The notes beneath the pieces are model-generated. The model searched no databases and was not told the origin of the DNA. It saw nothing but the letters and a program-made list of their open reading frames with translations. From Physcomitrium patens (Eukaryota; Streptophyta; Bryopsida; Funariales; Funariaceae), in NCBI RefSeq assembly GCF_000002425.4, contig NC_037266.1, forward strand, positions 6,885,180-6,949,179: DNA of 64,000 nt, read 5' to 3'. Positions 37,700 through 49,960 of this stretch are shown here, piece after piece. Position 1 is the stretch's first letter; every line of letters begins with the position of its first letter. Made by a program: the position numbers and the translations under genes.

Positions 37700-38685
37700 A
37701 TTAATGTATAAACCATTGATTTTAACTCAAAATTTGCACACCTCTTAATAATTAAGTTAAAATCAAGTAATTTTTTTTTAAAGAAGATCGACCTTAATAT
37801 TTGCTTGAATATTGGCGAGCCTTCTTCTCCAATCTGAATATTGAATTTCTAGCACTAATATCTCCTTATCAAACTATTCAATTGATCTCAAATTTGTCAC
37901 ATACATACAAAAATAAGTCTACTACCCACACACATAATTTTTACTCTAATCCAACTGATAGATTGCAAGAAAACTTAGAAATCCTCACTCAAATTAAAAC
38001 TCGTCTTTCCAAGAATCTGACCACTTTAAACATCAATAATCTTCAATCCAACCCTTCAATCAAGCTCAAACTCACAAAATATATTGAATACATATAAACC
38101 GACGAACTTTCAAAATTTCACCTATGGATCTACTGCCAAACTTACAAAATTCTCCAAAAAGTATCTCCCTTTTTATTTCACAAATCCACAGTCACCCAAA
38201 ACAAACCTTGACTTTGCAAAGCTCTTACAAATTTATTGTAAATTCAAATCACTCTAGATCAATATGTATCAATATTCTATCAAGTCTTCTCTCTAATCCC
38301 ATTCTTTGATCTGCCAAAGAACCCTAGAATCATCATCAAGACTTGGTTTTGTGCCTTGGGATCTGATTTCAACCCTGGTTCATAACCGGCCCTCTTTGGA
38401 TATCAATATCTAATTTTTCTAGATAATTTTTGCTAGAATTCACTCTTAACTTCTTTCTAAAGATTCTTATATCATTTATTTTTTTAATCTACTTTTTTTT
38501 GCCTTATTTTTGGCCCTACAAAGTAAGTAGAAGTCACTTTTTAAAAAAAGATAGGATTACTACTAAAATTTTTACTACCTTCTTATCTTTTATCCATATT
38601 TTTCTATTTTATCTTTTGAGTTGGCTCTTCTATAATAAGATCCATATTATCATCTTTTACCATATAGTTGTGTTACAACATGACA
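37700..38685 (-). repeat. Probable LTR of a third retrotransposon type (C), copy 1
   Basis: Diverged direct-repeat partner of the DNA ending at 40011, offset by about 1.3 kb. Shared blocks include CTCTAATCCAACTGATAGAT against CTTTAATCCAACTAGTAGAT, a GATTTCAACC...GTTCATAA.CGG stretch and ATAGTTGTGTTACAACATGACA at the end. On the minus strand it begins TGTCATGTTGTAACAC, as an LTR should. The low-coordinate edge is uncertain and may include the 11-bp array. Confidence 0.5.
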
Positions 38686-39049
38686 ATGTATTGTCTTATT
38701 TGGAAATACATTATACATCTGGCAATGGAAGCTGGGATTATTTTTTATAAGTATCTAAGAATCCTAATATGTTTCACTCTTATAATAAGAATGCAATTTT
38801 AATTTTAATTCAAAAGTACTTAAATCTAATACAAAGTGCTCAAAAACACTCTTTTTAGTAATCTCAACTATATATAAATTCCAATTATCTTATTGTATTC
38901 ATAATTAGGCAATTTTGATTTTTCTTTGCAAGCCTTAATTCTAATCAGTAAGCTATAGCTCCTAATCTAATCATCCACTTATAACAAAATTTTGCATACA
39001 AATGCTGCTATAAATCTTCTATGTGCTCAAAAAGAATTTACTCCAATCT

Positions 39050-40011
39050 AACTTACAAATCTTGAGAAAACGCCCAAAAACCACATTGATGTTACTTGGC
39101 CACCAACTTGAAAATTGATGCAAATATTCTAATACTAATTTTTCTTTCTCCAACTATTAACTTCAATTTAAAATTGGTATGTAGATTGATCATTGAATCT
39201 TCTAATACTATACCAAATTTTACTTTAATCCAACTAGTAGATCTTTAGATATCATAAAACCCTACCCAACCTCAAGCTGCCAACTTTTGATACTTTTTTG
39301 TACCAAAATTCAGTTATCTCTCAATTGCACTATTAGATTATTACAAAATTTTACATATACTTAGTACATTTATTTAATCAAGCACTATAAAATTTTAAAC
39401 TGTAGATGTAATACCAATTATATGAACTAGCCAAGCGTACTAGCCCTAATTGTATTGCATAAATATTAAGTCTCCAATATAAATCCTGATTTTGAATAAT
39501 AATTGTAGAGTCCAACCAAATTCTATGAAAACAAGCACTACATTTTTAGAACAAGTTCAAAGCTAGCTCTCCAACCCTAATTGCTAATCTTTGAATGATT
39601 TCATATTATGTCCTAGGTCATTGTTTTAGTAGCTAGAGATTTGATTTCAACCTTGTTTCATAAACGGTCAACACTTGGGTATCAATCTAATCTATTCTAG
39701 GGATTTTTTAGTCCAATCCTACCCTCAATTTAATCTTAGTATCAACCATATTAATTACTTATCTCTTTTAATCTGATTTTACTAATTTAAGATCTTTTTA
39801 AAAGTAATAAAAAAGTCTCTATAGCCTAAAAGATAAAATTAGTAATCAATCTTTAATCTATTAACTATTAAGACAAGAAAATAAACTAAGAGGCTTTTAT
39901 ATAAGCCATATTTAAATATCTTGAATTATTATTGAATCAAGATAATTAGATATTATTTAGAAATTTATTTTTGATTATATTTTTACTATGTAGTTGTATT
40001 ACATTATGACA
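39050..40011 (-). repeat. Probable LTR of type C, copy 2
   Basis: Homologous to copy 1 (37.7-38.7 kb). On the minus strand it begins TGTCATAATGTAATAC at 40011, exactly where the Gypsy A reading frame (FHVSLLQ in the related copy) breaks off after FHV. It is therefore an insertion into Gypsy A. Its 3' edge is not defined. Confidence 0.5.
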
Positions 40012-42245
40012 ACATGAAATATGGGGTGGATTTTCATAAATCATGATAGATGTAATCGATAAGCAATTAGATTGATTTATTCAGAAATAAGAAATGGTAG
40101 AAGTCCACAATAATCCAACTTATCCTCGAGGCAAATATTTTTAATATTATGACAAAATAATCATACTTTATGACCAATGTGGAAATGAAATTGTTCCTTG
40201 CGATAAGTCTCTTTCTTGCTCTTTTGTTCTTCTTGAGCCTCTTTTAATTGCACCCTCATTGTTGTATGTAGCTCAAATAAATGATTTGCCAAATCTTTCG
40301 TCTTAAGATTATCAACTTATGAAAAGTCAAAAATATCAAGTTATGGATGATATTTATAATTAGCAAAGAAAGGTGTTTGTTGTATAGAAGAATATATTGT
40401 ATTATTATAAGCAAACTCTGCCAATGGCAAAAAAATTATCTAATTATCTTGTTGGTAGTTGGTATACTTTAAATATTACTCCAAAACTTAATTTATATAC
40501 TTTGTTTGTCCATAAGTTTGAGGATCGAAAGCTAAAGATAATTTAAGGTTGACTTTTAAAATCTTGAAAAGTGTTCTCCAAAATCTTGAAACAAATTGAA
40601 TTCTTCTACCTAATATAAAATCTTTAAGCAATCCATGATAGCGATAGATGTTGTCGAAAAAAAGCTTCGTTGTTTCTTCACTTGTGATAGTTTTTGTACG
40701 TGGTACAAAATATGCCATCTTTGTAAAACAATCTACTATCATGAAAAAAGAGTCATAAGAACTAGAGGCTAGAAGATTTGTAATAAAATCCATAGAAAAA
40801 AAAATATTATATTTATTTTAGACTATTTAATGGTTAGAAAAGTCCATAGGATTGATGACAAGGATTTTTTGATCTTGAACAAATGTCACATAATTGCACA
40901 AAGTTTTTCACTACCTTTCACATTTATGACCACCAAAAATCTCTAGATATAAGTTCTAAAGTCTTGTTTTATCCAAAATATCCAAGTATAGGAAAGCCAT
41001 GATGTGCTTGAAGAATATATAAACATGCTTCTCCTTCTGAAATGTATAGGCACCTTTCAAAATAGAGTAGGTTTTTTTTGAATTCAAACTCAAAAGCATC
41101 ATAAGACTTAGAAAAAGGATTTTTAATATCATAAAGAAGAGGATCAAAGAATACACTTGATTGAATTTACTTAACAAGGATTGAATCAACAATCAATGTT
41201 GATTTTATTGTTCAAAGATGAAAATACTCTGTCTTCAAGAGAATCATTCTTTATTGATCAAAAGATGTGTTTTCTTCTATTGGTGCAAGATAAGAATGTC
41301 TAAAAAAGATTTTAGATAAACCTTATTTTTTTTCGAATCAATATGTGATTTTTAAAATCAAACTTGACAAAGATATGCTCCAACGGGCTTGGCAAGAATT
41401 AAAAACATGTACTGATATAAAATATTCAAGATTCTTGTGGTTGATATAAGCAATGATTGGATTAAAAGTTCCTTCTAAAGAATGGCACGATTCTTGAAAC
41501 AAATCCATAATTACAAGAAGTTCTTTATTTGAATCTTGTAGTTGATCTTAGCTATTGAATTTTTTTTTTAATAAAAAACTATTGAGTGAAGTTTATCATT
41601 TGTTCCCATTTTTAATAATACGGCACTTAAGGTAAAGCTTGATACATCTGTTTCTATAAAAATTGGCTTAAAAAAGTCAATGCAATACAAGATTGTTGAA
41701 GAAATAAAGGCTGTCTTCAAAGCTTGAAATGCTACTTCTACTTCTTGATTCTATTGAAGTTTGTCTTTACAAGTCAAATGTGTAAGTAAAGCTGCAACCT
41801 AAGAAAAGTTTTTGATGAAGATCTAATAGTAGTTGGCAAATTCCAAAAAACATTGGATATCTCTTATCATTTTTGAGATCTTTCAAATCATAATAATTTG
41901 AACTTTCTTAAGATCTATCATAAATCCATCATTTGAATTGATATATCTTAAAAAATTGACTTGAATAGTGTGAAATATATATATTTTTATATCTTCGCAT
42001 AGAGTTCCATATTTTTTTAGTTTTGATAATATACAACAAATATGAAATTTAAATTCTTTTGTATTCTTAAAAATAGATTAAGATATCGTCTAGATAACAA
42101 ATAATACAATCATCTAAAAACTCTTGAAAAACATCATTTAATAGATGTTAGAAAGCTATTGGTGCATTTGTAAGTCCAAAAGATATAATGTTATATTCAA
42201 AATGTCCATACCTTGTTTGAAACACAATCTTCTGTAGACAACTTA
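40012..42245 (-). pseudogene. Gypsy A Pol remnant: RT (YLDD), RNase H, integrase
   Basis: The RT fragment begins at a block matching TRYGHFEYN of the plus copy and keeps the catalytic YLDD near 42.08 kb. It is interrupted by stops. RNase H follows, with many stops. The integrase core includes the open frame 40488-40793 (MDFITNLLASSSYDSFF..., with the first catalytic Asp in MDF). Past it the translation continues in the order of the plus copy, up to the residues FHV at 40012. Confidence 0.88.
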
Positions 42246-42444
42246 AAGAAATTCAAAAAGTTAAATTAAAAGAGGATAATCTGCAACCTCTAATAAAAAT
42301 TTCTACAAAAAAGAATAATCCACTTTTTTTAAGAAAAAAATAAGTTTTAGAAAATAAGATTTTTTTTAAAGATAGATAGCTCACAACCTTCAAAATACAA
42401 TAATAGAAGTGGAATAATCCACTCACATCTAAAACAAGACAGAA

Positions 42445-43009
42445 ATAATAAGTTAGCACTCTTGTCAAACTGTCAAGGATATGAATCTCAAAAAAAGAAA
42501 ATCCTCTATACATTCTTGTGTCATTGAAGAAAACTAGAAAGTCACTCAAAGATGATATAATATTAAAATAAAATAGCTAATATCAAAAATAAGAAGATTA
42601 AAAAGTCTTGAAACAAGACTAAGGATTACAAAGGCATTGATAAGAAAGAAGAAGGCTTCATTCTTACCTTCATATATACTCTTAACTAAGAGCTACGTGG
42701 CGATGTCTTATAGGAACTTTAAAATGTGTTGACTTTGCAAGACACATATCTTAACTTGCAAAGCAAGTTTTCTATATGTCCGCCACATAATTAGCTTGTT
42801 CCACAAGCTATCAATACGTGGTTAACTTATTGACCAAGTTTTTAACCTACCAATCAATTATAAATACATGTAAAGTCAAGAAGTATCTATGAAGCTTCTA
42901 AGAAGCTTCTCTAAAAGATCTTATAAAATTAATCTACTTTTATCTATTTTTATCTATTTCTACCTAATCATATAGGTATATACTAAAATATTTATATATG
43001 TCCATAATA
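42445..43009 (-). repeat. Gypsy family A 5' LTR (subfamily A1), minus orientation
   Basis: Aligns with the LTR at 48033-48615 along its length, including the GAAGCCTTCTT inverted-repeat region and the TTCATATCCTTGACAGTTTG segment. Starts TATTATGGACAT on the minus strand, decayed from TGTCATG. The inner edge is approximate. Confidence 0.85.
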
Positions 43010-43780
43010 GGTGTGAAGTTGAAGCTGACAAGTAATAATCTTAAAACTAATGGCAAGAGTAAAAGACGACATCCTACTATCATTCATGCCCTTGTCAAAG
43101 ATTACAGAGATAAGCCAAAGCAATAGCCAAGACTTCTACCATTTACTTTATGGGCAGATAAAACCACTTATAGCACTGTTATTGATTATATGTCTATTGA
43201 GTTAATGTTGGATCAAAAGCTAATCATGCTTGTGGAAAATTTTGTGCCTACTTGAATATTATTGGATTGATATGATAGTATCACAAGAAAGAGATTATTG
43301 GAGCTTCACATGGAACAATTTGAAAGTATACCTAAAGATCAAGACAAAGCATTAGAAAAACTAAAGGCAATCAAGTTGAATAATAAAGAGAGGTTTGACA
43401 AAATCCATCATTTGAGGTCTAAATCAATTAAAGTTGGAGATTGAGTATTAGTATTTGATAGTAGTTTGGAACATCAACATAATAATCTTAGGAAGTTTGC
43501 TCGAAGATGGTTATGACCATATATAATAATATCAGTGTATGACAATGCTACATATTCACTTCTTGAATTAGATAATGTGATGTTAAAGATATCTATGGCT
43601 AAAAATAAAATTAAGTTATTTGAAAGAAGAGATGGTAGATTTATTCCAAATAAACTTTCAGATTTTGAACCATTAGATTCGGACCAAATGAAAGATGCAC
43701 AAACAAATGGAGATGATGAAGAAGACAAACATGATTTGATAGGTACATGTCGGAAGATGTGCTAGTTTGAAGGAGGTGGA
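43010..43780 (+). pseudogene. Gypsy family B: integrase C-terminal part and tail
   Basis: A plus-strand Pol end of a different Gypsy family. Recognisable pieces are LLPFTLWADKTTYSTV, the SIELMLDQKLIM block, and KVGD then VLVFDS...FARRW...PY, a typical integrase C-terminal fold with GPY/F-like character. Its stop is at 43763-43765, followed by a polypurine tract AGGAGGTGGA at 43771-43780. The 5' part of the element is absent: it abuts the family A LTR at 43009. Confidence 0.82.
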
Positions 43781-45015
43781 TGTCATACTCTAAATGCTTA
43801 TAATATGTAAATAAAAGTTAAAACATATTTTATATATATAAGTTTTGATATGTGTTAGAATAGTTAATAAATTAATTTAAAGAGAATATATATAAGAAAC
43901 TTTATTTTGAATTTTATCTATTTTTATTATAGTATTTAAATTATATAAGATTTAGATGTTTAATATAGAGCTTTAAAAAAAGGTGGAAGCCTAAGGATGA
44001 AAATCTAAACTATTAGGAGGCTTATAGAGAAGGATGAAATTAAGACATTGTCAGATGAAGGCAAAAGATAAAGATCTTTATTCCCATTGGTCAAAGGTTG
44101 TGTTCAATGGGCATTCAATAGACTGTCTATGACCATAACAAGGATTTTAGTGACTTTAAAAGAATCATTTGAAAATCACAAGAAAGATTTATATGGTTTA
44201 GGATTTGGACAATAATTTGTATACAAATTTTATAGGATTTAGAGTTAAGGTGATGAAGTTATAGCCATTTGAAGTTAAGGTATTTTTTTAAGTCATACTA
44301 TTGCTATTTTGAGGATATAAAGAGTTTTATGATAGATTTTGGAGATCAAAAGATGCAATCATAGGAGAGATTTCAAATTCTATATTATTTATGAAAGAAT
44401 TTTTGTATTTGAAGTTTGTATGAAGAAGTTATAGAGCATTAAAGATAACATATGTAATTCAAAGGTAATAAGTGAGTTGTTTTGTTGATAGTAATGGTTG
44501 AAGCCATATCTTGAGTCTCCAGATGAATTTTTGACAAAAATACTTAGAAATATGTGTCATTAAGTCAAAATTCTAAATATCAAAATTTTATGATATTTGA
44601 ATACTTAGTTATTGAGATATAAAGAAATTTGTTCACGGGTGTATGTAAGCAAGGGTTTGAAGGTGTTGTTAGAGTTTTGGCAATATCTCAAGATCTGTAA
44701 CAAATTTACAGTTGAAATTTATTATGATATTTGTTAAAAGTATATCAATACTCCATATAAAACTTGACTTTGTTTGGATGGTCTGATTATGAGATATGAA
44801 CTATTGAAGTTTGAAAAGAATTTACCTTAAAGATATATTAGTTTTTTATAAACTTTTTATCACATTTTTGATGATCTTTGATACTTAAGGCTTATGTATT
44901 GATATATTTGCCCCTATAGAAATAATTTTATATATAAACTTGGTATTTTTTTTATCTAGAGGCTTGGTTGATTATTTAATAATAGCCAAAAGCCTAGCAC
45001 TTTCTTAAGACAAAT
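43781..45015 (+). repeat. Gypsy family B 3' LTR
   Basis: Begins TGTCATACTCTAAATG directly after the polypurine tract at 43771-43780, which fixes its 5' end. Length is about 1.2 kb. The 3' edge is set only by where family A coding sequence resumes on the other strand, at roughly 45.02 kb. Confidence 0.65.
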
Positions 45016-46225
45016 TTTTTCTACCTCGACAGCAAGTACTTATTCTTGATGGTGATTTTATTAAGTCTTTAATAATTGACACACATATGCAATGATCTAT
45101 CAATTTTCTTCACAAATAAAATTGGAGCTCTTGCAGAAGATTTGAATTGACATATGAAGATCTTTTCTAGATTTTTTTCAATATAATCCTCTAGTTTAGC
45201 CAACTCATTTTATAATAAACTATAAATTAGTCAAAATAGTGGCTGTGCTCTTTTTGAAGGTCAATCAAGCAGTCGTAGAGATGATGTTCTAATAGAATAT
45301 CTATATTTTTCTTTTCAAATACATCTTGAAAATCTTGATATTGGCTTAAAATGTCACTTGAAGTCCTTCCACCATTAGAAACAAGTGCAATATTAATGAC
45401 ACAAGGTAATCCTTCTTTTGTAGCATGTAAGAAAGCCCTTGTACCTATTAATACAAGTTTAATTGTACTAGACTTATGACTTTCTACATAATCAACTATA
45501 CTCTTAATTACACTTTCAGAAAAGTCAAGACTACAAATAATTTAAATTATTTTTGGATTAAATATTTATAGCCATGATAGACCTAAAATGATTAGATTAG
45601 AGAGAGATCTTATGATATTAAACATTACAAAACTACTATAACCATTAGTTGTTATTTCTAAAGAAAAGGTTTCATGAATAATATTTTTTGAAGATAATGG
45701 ACATCCATCTATGACTTCTATGTGAACATGTTTTTTTTCTACACTAAAAGTATACTATGTCTTTTAACAAATTCTTCAGCTAAAAAACATATTAAGGCTT
45801 TTGAATCTAACAAAGCAAAGGCTATATAATATTTAAGTCTTAAAATAATATTTATTATAAAATAAGAAGAAGGTTCTAAGGAAAAAATAGGACCTTCACT
45901 AGATATTATATAGGATTTCAACCACATAGTCCCTATTGTAATTAGACAAACTCATTTTTTGACATACTATCTTCTTTGACAGTCATACTCTTCATTTTGT
46001 GGTTGTATTGTTTCTTTGGACAATGTTGAGCAATGTGCTTAAGTTTTCCACAATACAAGTATAATCTTTATTGATGACAACAAGTCTTTTTTTACTTAAT
46101 AAGAGGTTTAAAATATACTGCATCAATTTACATATTCTCTACTTCTAAATATATATTTTGAAAAGACATTGGCATTTTCATTGAATTATAGTAGCATTGT
46201 CTTCTGCCATGATTTATAATTTGAG
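45016..46225 (-). pseudogene. Gypsy family A fragment: Gag end, zinc knuckle, protease, start of RT
   Basis: On the minus strand, a Gag tail near 46.2-46.1 kb leads to a zinc knuckle LYCGKLKHIAQHCPKKQY near 46.05 kb. A protease region (45.9-45.6 kb) and the linker to RT follow, ending near ITIKNKYLL at about 45.03 kb. Order and residues follow the plus copy at 49.6-50.8 kb. It is cut by the family B LTR on one side and by a probable type C LTR on the other. Confidence 0.82.
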
Positions 46226-47373
46226 AATACACGGGGTATCTAGTTATAGAAAGTTTAGTTTTAACTTATTAACTAAGCTCTAATAAGTTATTTCTTCCAC
46301 CTTTAACTTATATACACAATCTTAGCTCTCAAAACCTCTTGACTTTATATAAAATACCCAAATTGTAGAAAAATCCTTCAAAATAATTTTTTCTTGCAAA
46401 AGATTTTTTCTTTTCAAACGTTAAAAATTCATATCTTTTGATCCAACCATTCAATTTCTCTCAATTTTTTTTTAAAATATAGCCACTATCCTTAAGCATT
46501 ACTAAAAAATTAAATAAATCATAAAATTTCTACCAAATTTTTGGCATCTTAGAAACCCTAGCAGATACTCTAAATCCTAACTTACAAGCACCTTAGCACT
46601 ATTTTCTTTATATCTCAAGAACCTAAAATTTAAATGCCACAAAATTTATGCTTAAAGTTTATTAACATAGGTATACACATTTTTAAAAAAATTTAGCCAA
46701 AATTTCGTCAAAGTATTCAAGATATAGGTCAAAATACAATCACTAGTGAATCCAGTCTCTTACTACTCTTAGATTTGTGAGCATTAACTTCAACCTCTAA
46801 TATCTCTTTCATCCCAAATTAGAATCCATTGAACAATATACCAAAAATATAGTTGAAAGAGTTTTCTCTCCAATCTCAATTGCCGATCCTTTATTTCTTT
46901 TTGTATGCATTCGTTATATCCAAAAGAGTGATAGTAGGTACAAAATCTATACCTAAACTTTGAGCACCTATATTTCTTTCATATAAACTCCAAATTACAC
47001 AAAATTTGTACCAAAACCATAGCCAAAAATCTGAACTTACTGATGCTAGCCTTCAAAGCTCAAATAGCCCCAAAAGAATATTCTTAATTCCTAATAAGGC
47101 CTCAAGCAGCCTCCTTGAAGTCCATTGGATATGATTTCTGGCCGATAGGAATGGAGATTTTCATCATCTATCTCCATTCATCTATACACATTCTTCAAAT
47201 TCTCTTTTTTTTTCTAAGATCTATCTTCAACTCTTTTTTTAATAAGATTTATATAATATATGTCCTAAATACCAAATAAAATAACCAAAATAAAACTTCA
47301 AGAGTCACCAATGTCTAACAAGGGCGACTCTAAATGTTTAAAAGTTACTACTAATAAGATCAAATTCAAAAAT

Positions 47374-47415
<42 letters not shown>

Positions 47416-47577
47416 AATAATAGTATTTTTAAATAACTTCCTTTTAGAGTAGTAATCTAATTCCATTCTACAACCAATTAAAATTTATTAATATAGTTCT
47501 TACCATATTATTTAGTAAATCATTTATCAAACATATAAACATAATATTTTCACATGGTAGCCAAACCATAATACGAC
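46226..47577 (-). repeat. Possible type C-related LTR, copy 3
   Basis: The minus strand begins TGTCGTATTATGG at 47577, resembling the starts at 38685 and 40011. It is about 1.35 kb long and sits directly against the broken family A Gag. Internal similarity to the other two copies is weak by eye. It contains a (TA)n run at 47378-47412. Confidence 0.35.
47378..47412. repeat. (TA)n microsatellite
   Basis: A run of about 16 TA/AT units. Confidence 0.95.
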
Positions 47578-48032
47578 AACGTTGAGATACACTTGTGCAA
47601 CTCTTAGATTGAAATTCAAAAAATCAATTGTCACATCTCACATCAAATTTAATTATTTGATTCAATGTTCAAAAATCAAGTAAGTTAAGCATCAATTTTT
47701 TTATCTCATATTATGATCTATAGAAAAATTGGCTAAAAAAAGCAATATCATTGCACTTGATATAAATTGTAAGTTGTCAAAATCATGAGGTATATAATAT
47801 TATTGATCGATTATTTTGTTACAAAATAGGGATTTTATTGATTGTAATAAAAATTGTATCATGTTCTCCATATATGAATCAAAACTCTACAAAAAAAACC
47901 TCAAAAACATCTAATATTCAATCTTATCATTCAAGAATAGATGAAAATGATGATAATGCTGAACCTAAAAGGAGTGTATCAATGAATCTAATTTACGATC
48001 TATGAATTGAATAGCTTTAGAGTTGAAGTTTA
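47578..48032. other. AT-rich spacer before the plus-strand Gypsy A element
   Basis: No recognisable coding or repeat structure. Confidence 0.4.
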
Positions 48033-48615
48033 TGTCATGAACATATATATTTATCTAAATAGTTACTTATATGATTTAGTAGAAGTAGATAAATATAGAA
48101 TAATTTTATAAAGTCTTTTAGAGTAGCTTTCTAAAAGCTTCATAGATGCGGTTTTGACTTTAGATGTGTTTGTAGGTTAGAAACTTGGCCAAAAAGCTAA
48201 CCATGTATTGATAGCTTGTGGAACAAGTTACCTCCGTGTAGTAGCATGTGGAACAAGCCAACTACATGGCGTAGATATAGATAACTTGCCTTGCAAGATA
48301 AGACATGTGACTAGCAAAGTCAATGCATGTTGGAAGTCCAATAGGACATTGCTATGTGATTCTTAGTTAGATAGTATATATGGAGGCAAGGATGAAGCCT
48401 TTTTCACTCTTGTCAATGCCTTTCTAGTCTTAGTCTTGTTTCAAGTCTTTCCAGTCTTCTTATTTTTGACAATAGCCATTCTAATTAATATTATATCACC
48501 TTTTGAGTGACTTTCTAATTTTATTCAGTGATAGAAGAGTGTATTGAAGATTCTCTTTCTTTGAGATTCATATCCTTGACAGTTTGTTAAGAGTGCTAAC
48601 ATATTGTTTCTGTCT
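48033..48615 (+). repeat. Gypsy A 5' LTR
   Basis: Starts TGTCATGAAC and aligns with 55839-56213 over its first 375 bp. The 3' edge is inferred from alignment with the LTR at 35702-36296, which ends in a matching CAACATA segment. No primer binding site for a common tRNA was recognised after it. Confidence 0.82.
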
Positions 48616-48629
48616 TGTTTTAGAAGTGA

Positions 48630-48780
48630 GTGGATTATCCCACTGTTATTGTTGTATTTTGAAGGTTGTGGACTATCCACCTTTAAACAAAAAATCTTGT
48701 TTTCTAACACTGATCTTTTTCTTAAAGAGAGTGGATTATTCCTCTTTTTGGGATTTGTTTTTAGAGGTTGCGGATTACCC
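48630..48780 (+). other. Leader with four repeats of GTGGATTATCC
   Basis: GTGGATTATCC (48630), GTGGACTATCC (48668), GTGGATTATTCC (48731) and GCGGATTACCC (48770) are spaced 38-63 bp apart. The first two are followed by CAC or ACC, giving short GTGG...CCAC inverted repeats. The minus-strand copy has the same set at about 42.27-42.43 kb. Possible roles are packaging signal, self-priming or protein binding. The role is not known. Confidence 0.8.
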
Positions 48781-48832
48781 TCCTCTAATTTAACTTCTAA
48801 ATTCATTTGAGTTGTCTATAGAAGGAAAGATT

Positions 48833-49960
48833 ATGGATGCTATTTTCAACGAAAGTGAGAATAGATTTGCAACTATTGCAGATCTTCATGAGCTTGTCAA
48901 TACTCTAAGAATAAAAATCTCACATATTTCTAACCTGAATCATGGAAGTACTATACCTATGCCTATGGAAGAAGTTCAGAATCTTCGGCAAGAAGTTGTG
49001 TAGTTGAAAGAAGCAAGTAGATCAACGTCACAACCAAATCCAAGGAGTTTTGCTTCTACAAGTATGATTGGGATAAGCATTAGTATGCCTAAGAAGTGTG
49101 ATGGAACAAGATCAAAATTTCAAGGATTTTTACAACAAGTCAAGCTCTATCTAAGGTTGCACCTTTTCCAATATCCTGATGGATTTACCTAAGTCGGACT
49201 TATAGGCGCACTACTATCAGGAAGTGCTCTTTCTTACTTTGCACCTTTAATGGAAAAAGATTCAGGACTCTTTTATGATTTGAATTCATTCTTAAAAGTG
49301 TTTATGGCCACATTTGAAGAAAGTGAACGAGAATAAGTAGTAGAAATCAAGCTTTTATCCTTACGATAAGGATTACGATCAGCTACTACATATGTTGCCG
49401 AATTCCAAAATCTTGCTTGGAACGTGGACTGAAACGACAAAGTACTTATCAATCAATTTTGATATGGATTAAAAAATAGCATCAAAGATTTGTTATTAAC
49501 AATGTCAAAAGTAGAATCTTTAGAACAATTTATTACTCAAGCCATTGCATGCAACAATCGTTTATTTGAAAGGCATCAAGAACAAAGATTTGATTGGAGA
49601 GGAACAAGACAAGTAATGGCGATAGCTCTTTAGTTTTTTGAAACATATTTGTCAAAGCTAGAACCAATACAAATTGATATGATACATTTTAAACCTCTCA
49701 CAAAGTAGGAAAAGAATTGATGTTCCCAAGAAGGGTTGTATTTATATTGTGGAGAAGCTAAGCACACTGCTCAATATTATCCAAAGAAGCAATATAATTA
49801 CAAAATGAGGAGCACAATTATGAAAGAAGACAATGTGTTGGAAAACGAGTTTCTCCAACCACAACAGAGGTCGTGCGGCTGGAATCATATACAACACCTA
49901 GTAGAGGTCATATCCTCTCCTCAGACCCTCCACCTTGTTTTATAATTGAAGTATATTTAA
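48833..49960 (+). pseudogene. Gypsy A Gag, decayed
   Basis: The first ATG is at 48833 (MDAIFNESENRFATI). A capsid-type region follows near 49.2-49.6 kb (GALLSGSALSYFAPL, then FLKVFMATFEE and YVAEFQNLAW). The zinc knuckle near 49.74 kb reads YLYCGEAKHTAQYY, so two of its Cys are replaced by Tyr. Stops fall at 49001, 49191 and several later sites. Confidence 0.87.

Larger units (their letters stand above)
40012..43009 (-). mobile_element. Gypsy family A element, minus strand, internally deleted (5' LTR, leader, RT to integrase)
   Basis: The minus strand reads 5' LTR (43009 to about 42445), leader with the repeated GTGGATTATCC motifs (to about 42233), then directly into the middle of reverse transcriptase. 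RNase H and integrase follow, to 40012. Compared with the plus-strand copy, Gag, protease and the first part of RT are missing. The deletion junction has the shared bases GAAG at 42229-42232. The other end is cut by the type C LTR at 40011. Confidence 0.88.

Noticed and set aside
48525..48810. Overlapping frames on both strands in the Gypsy A leader
   Set aside because: They arise from the repeated GTGGATTATCC leader sequence and are not conserved as proteins.
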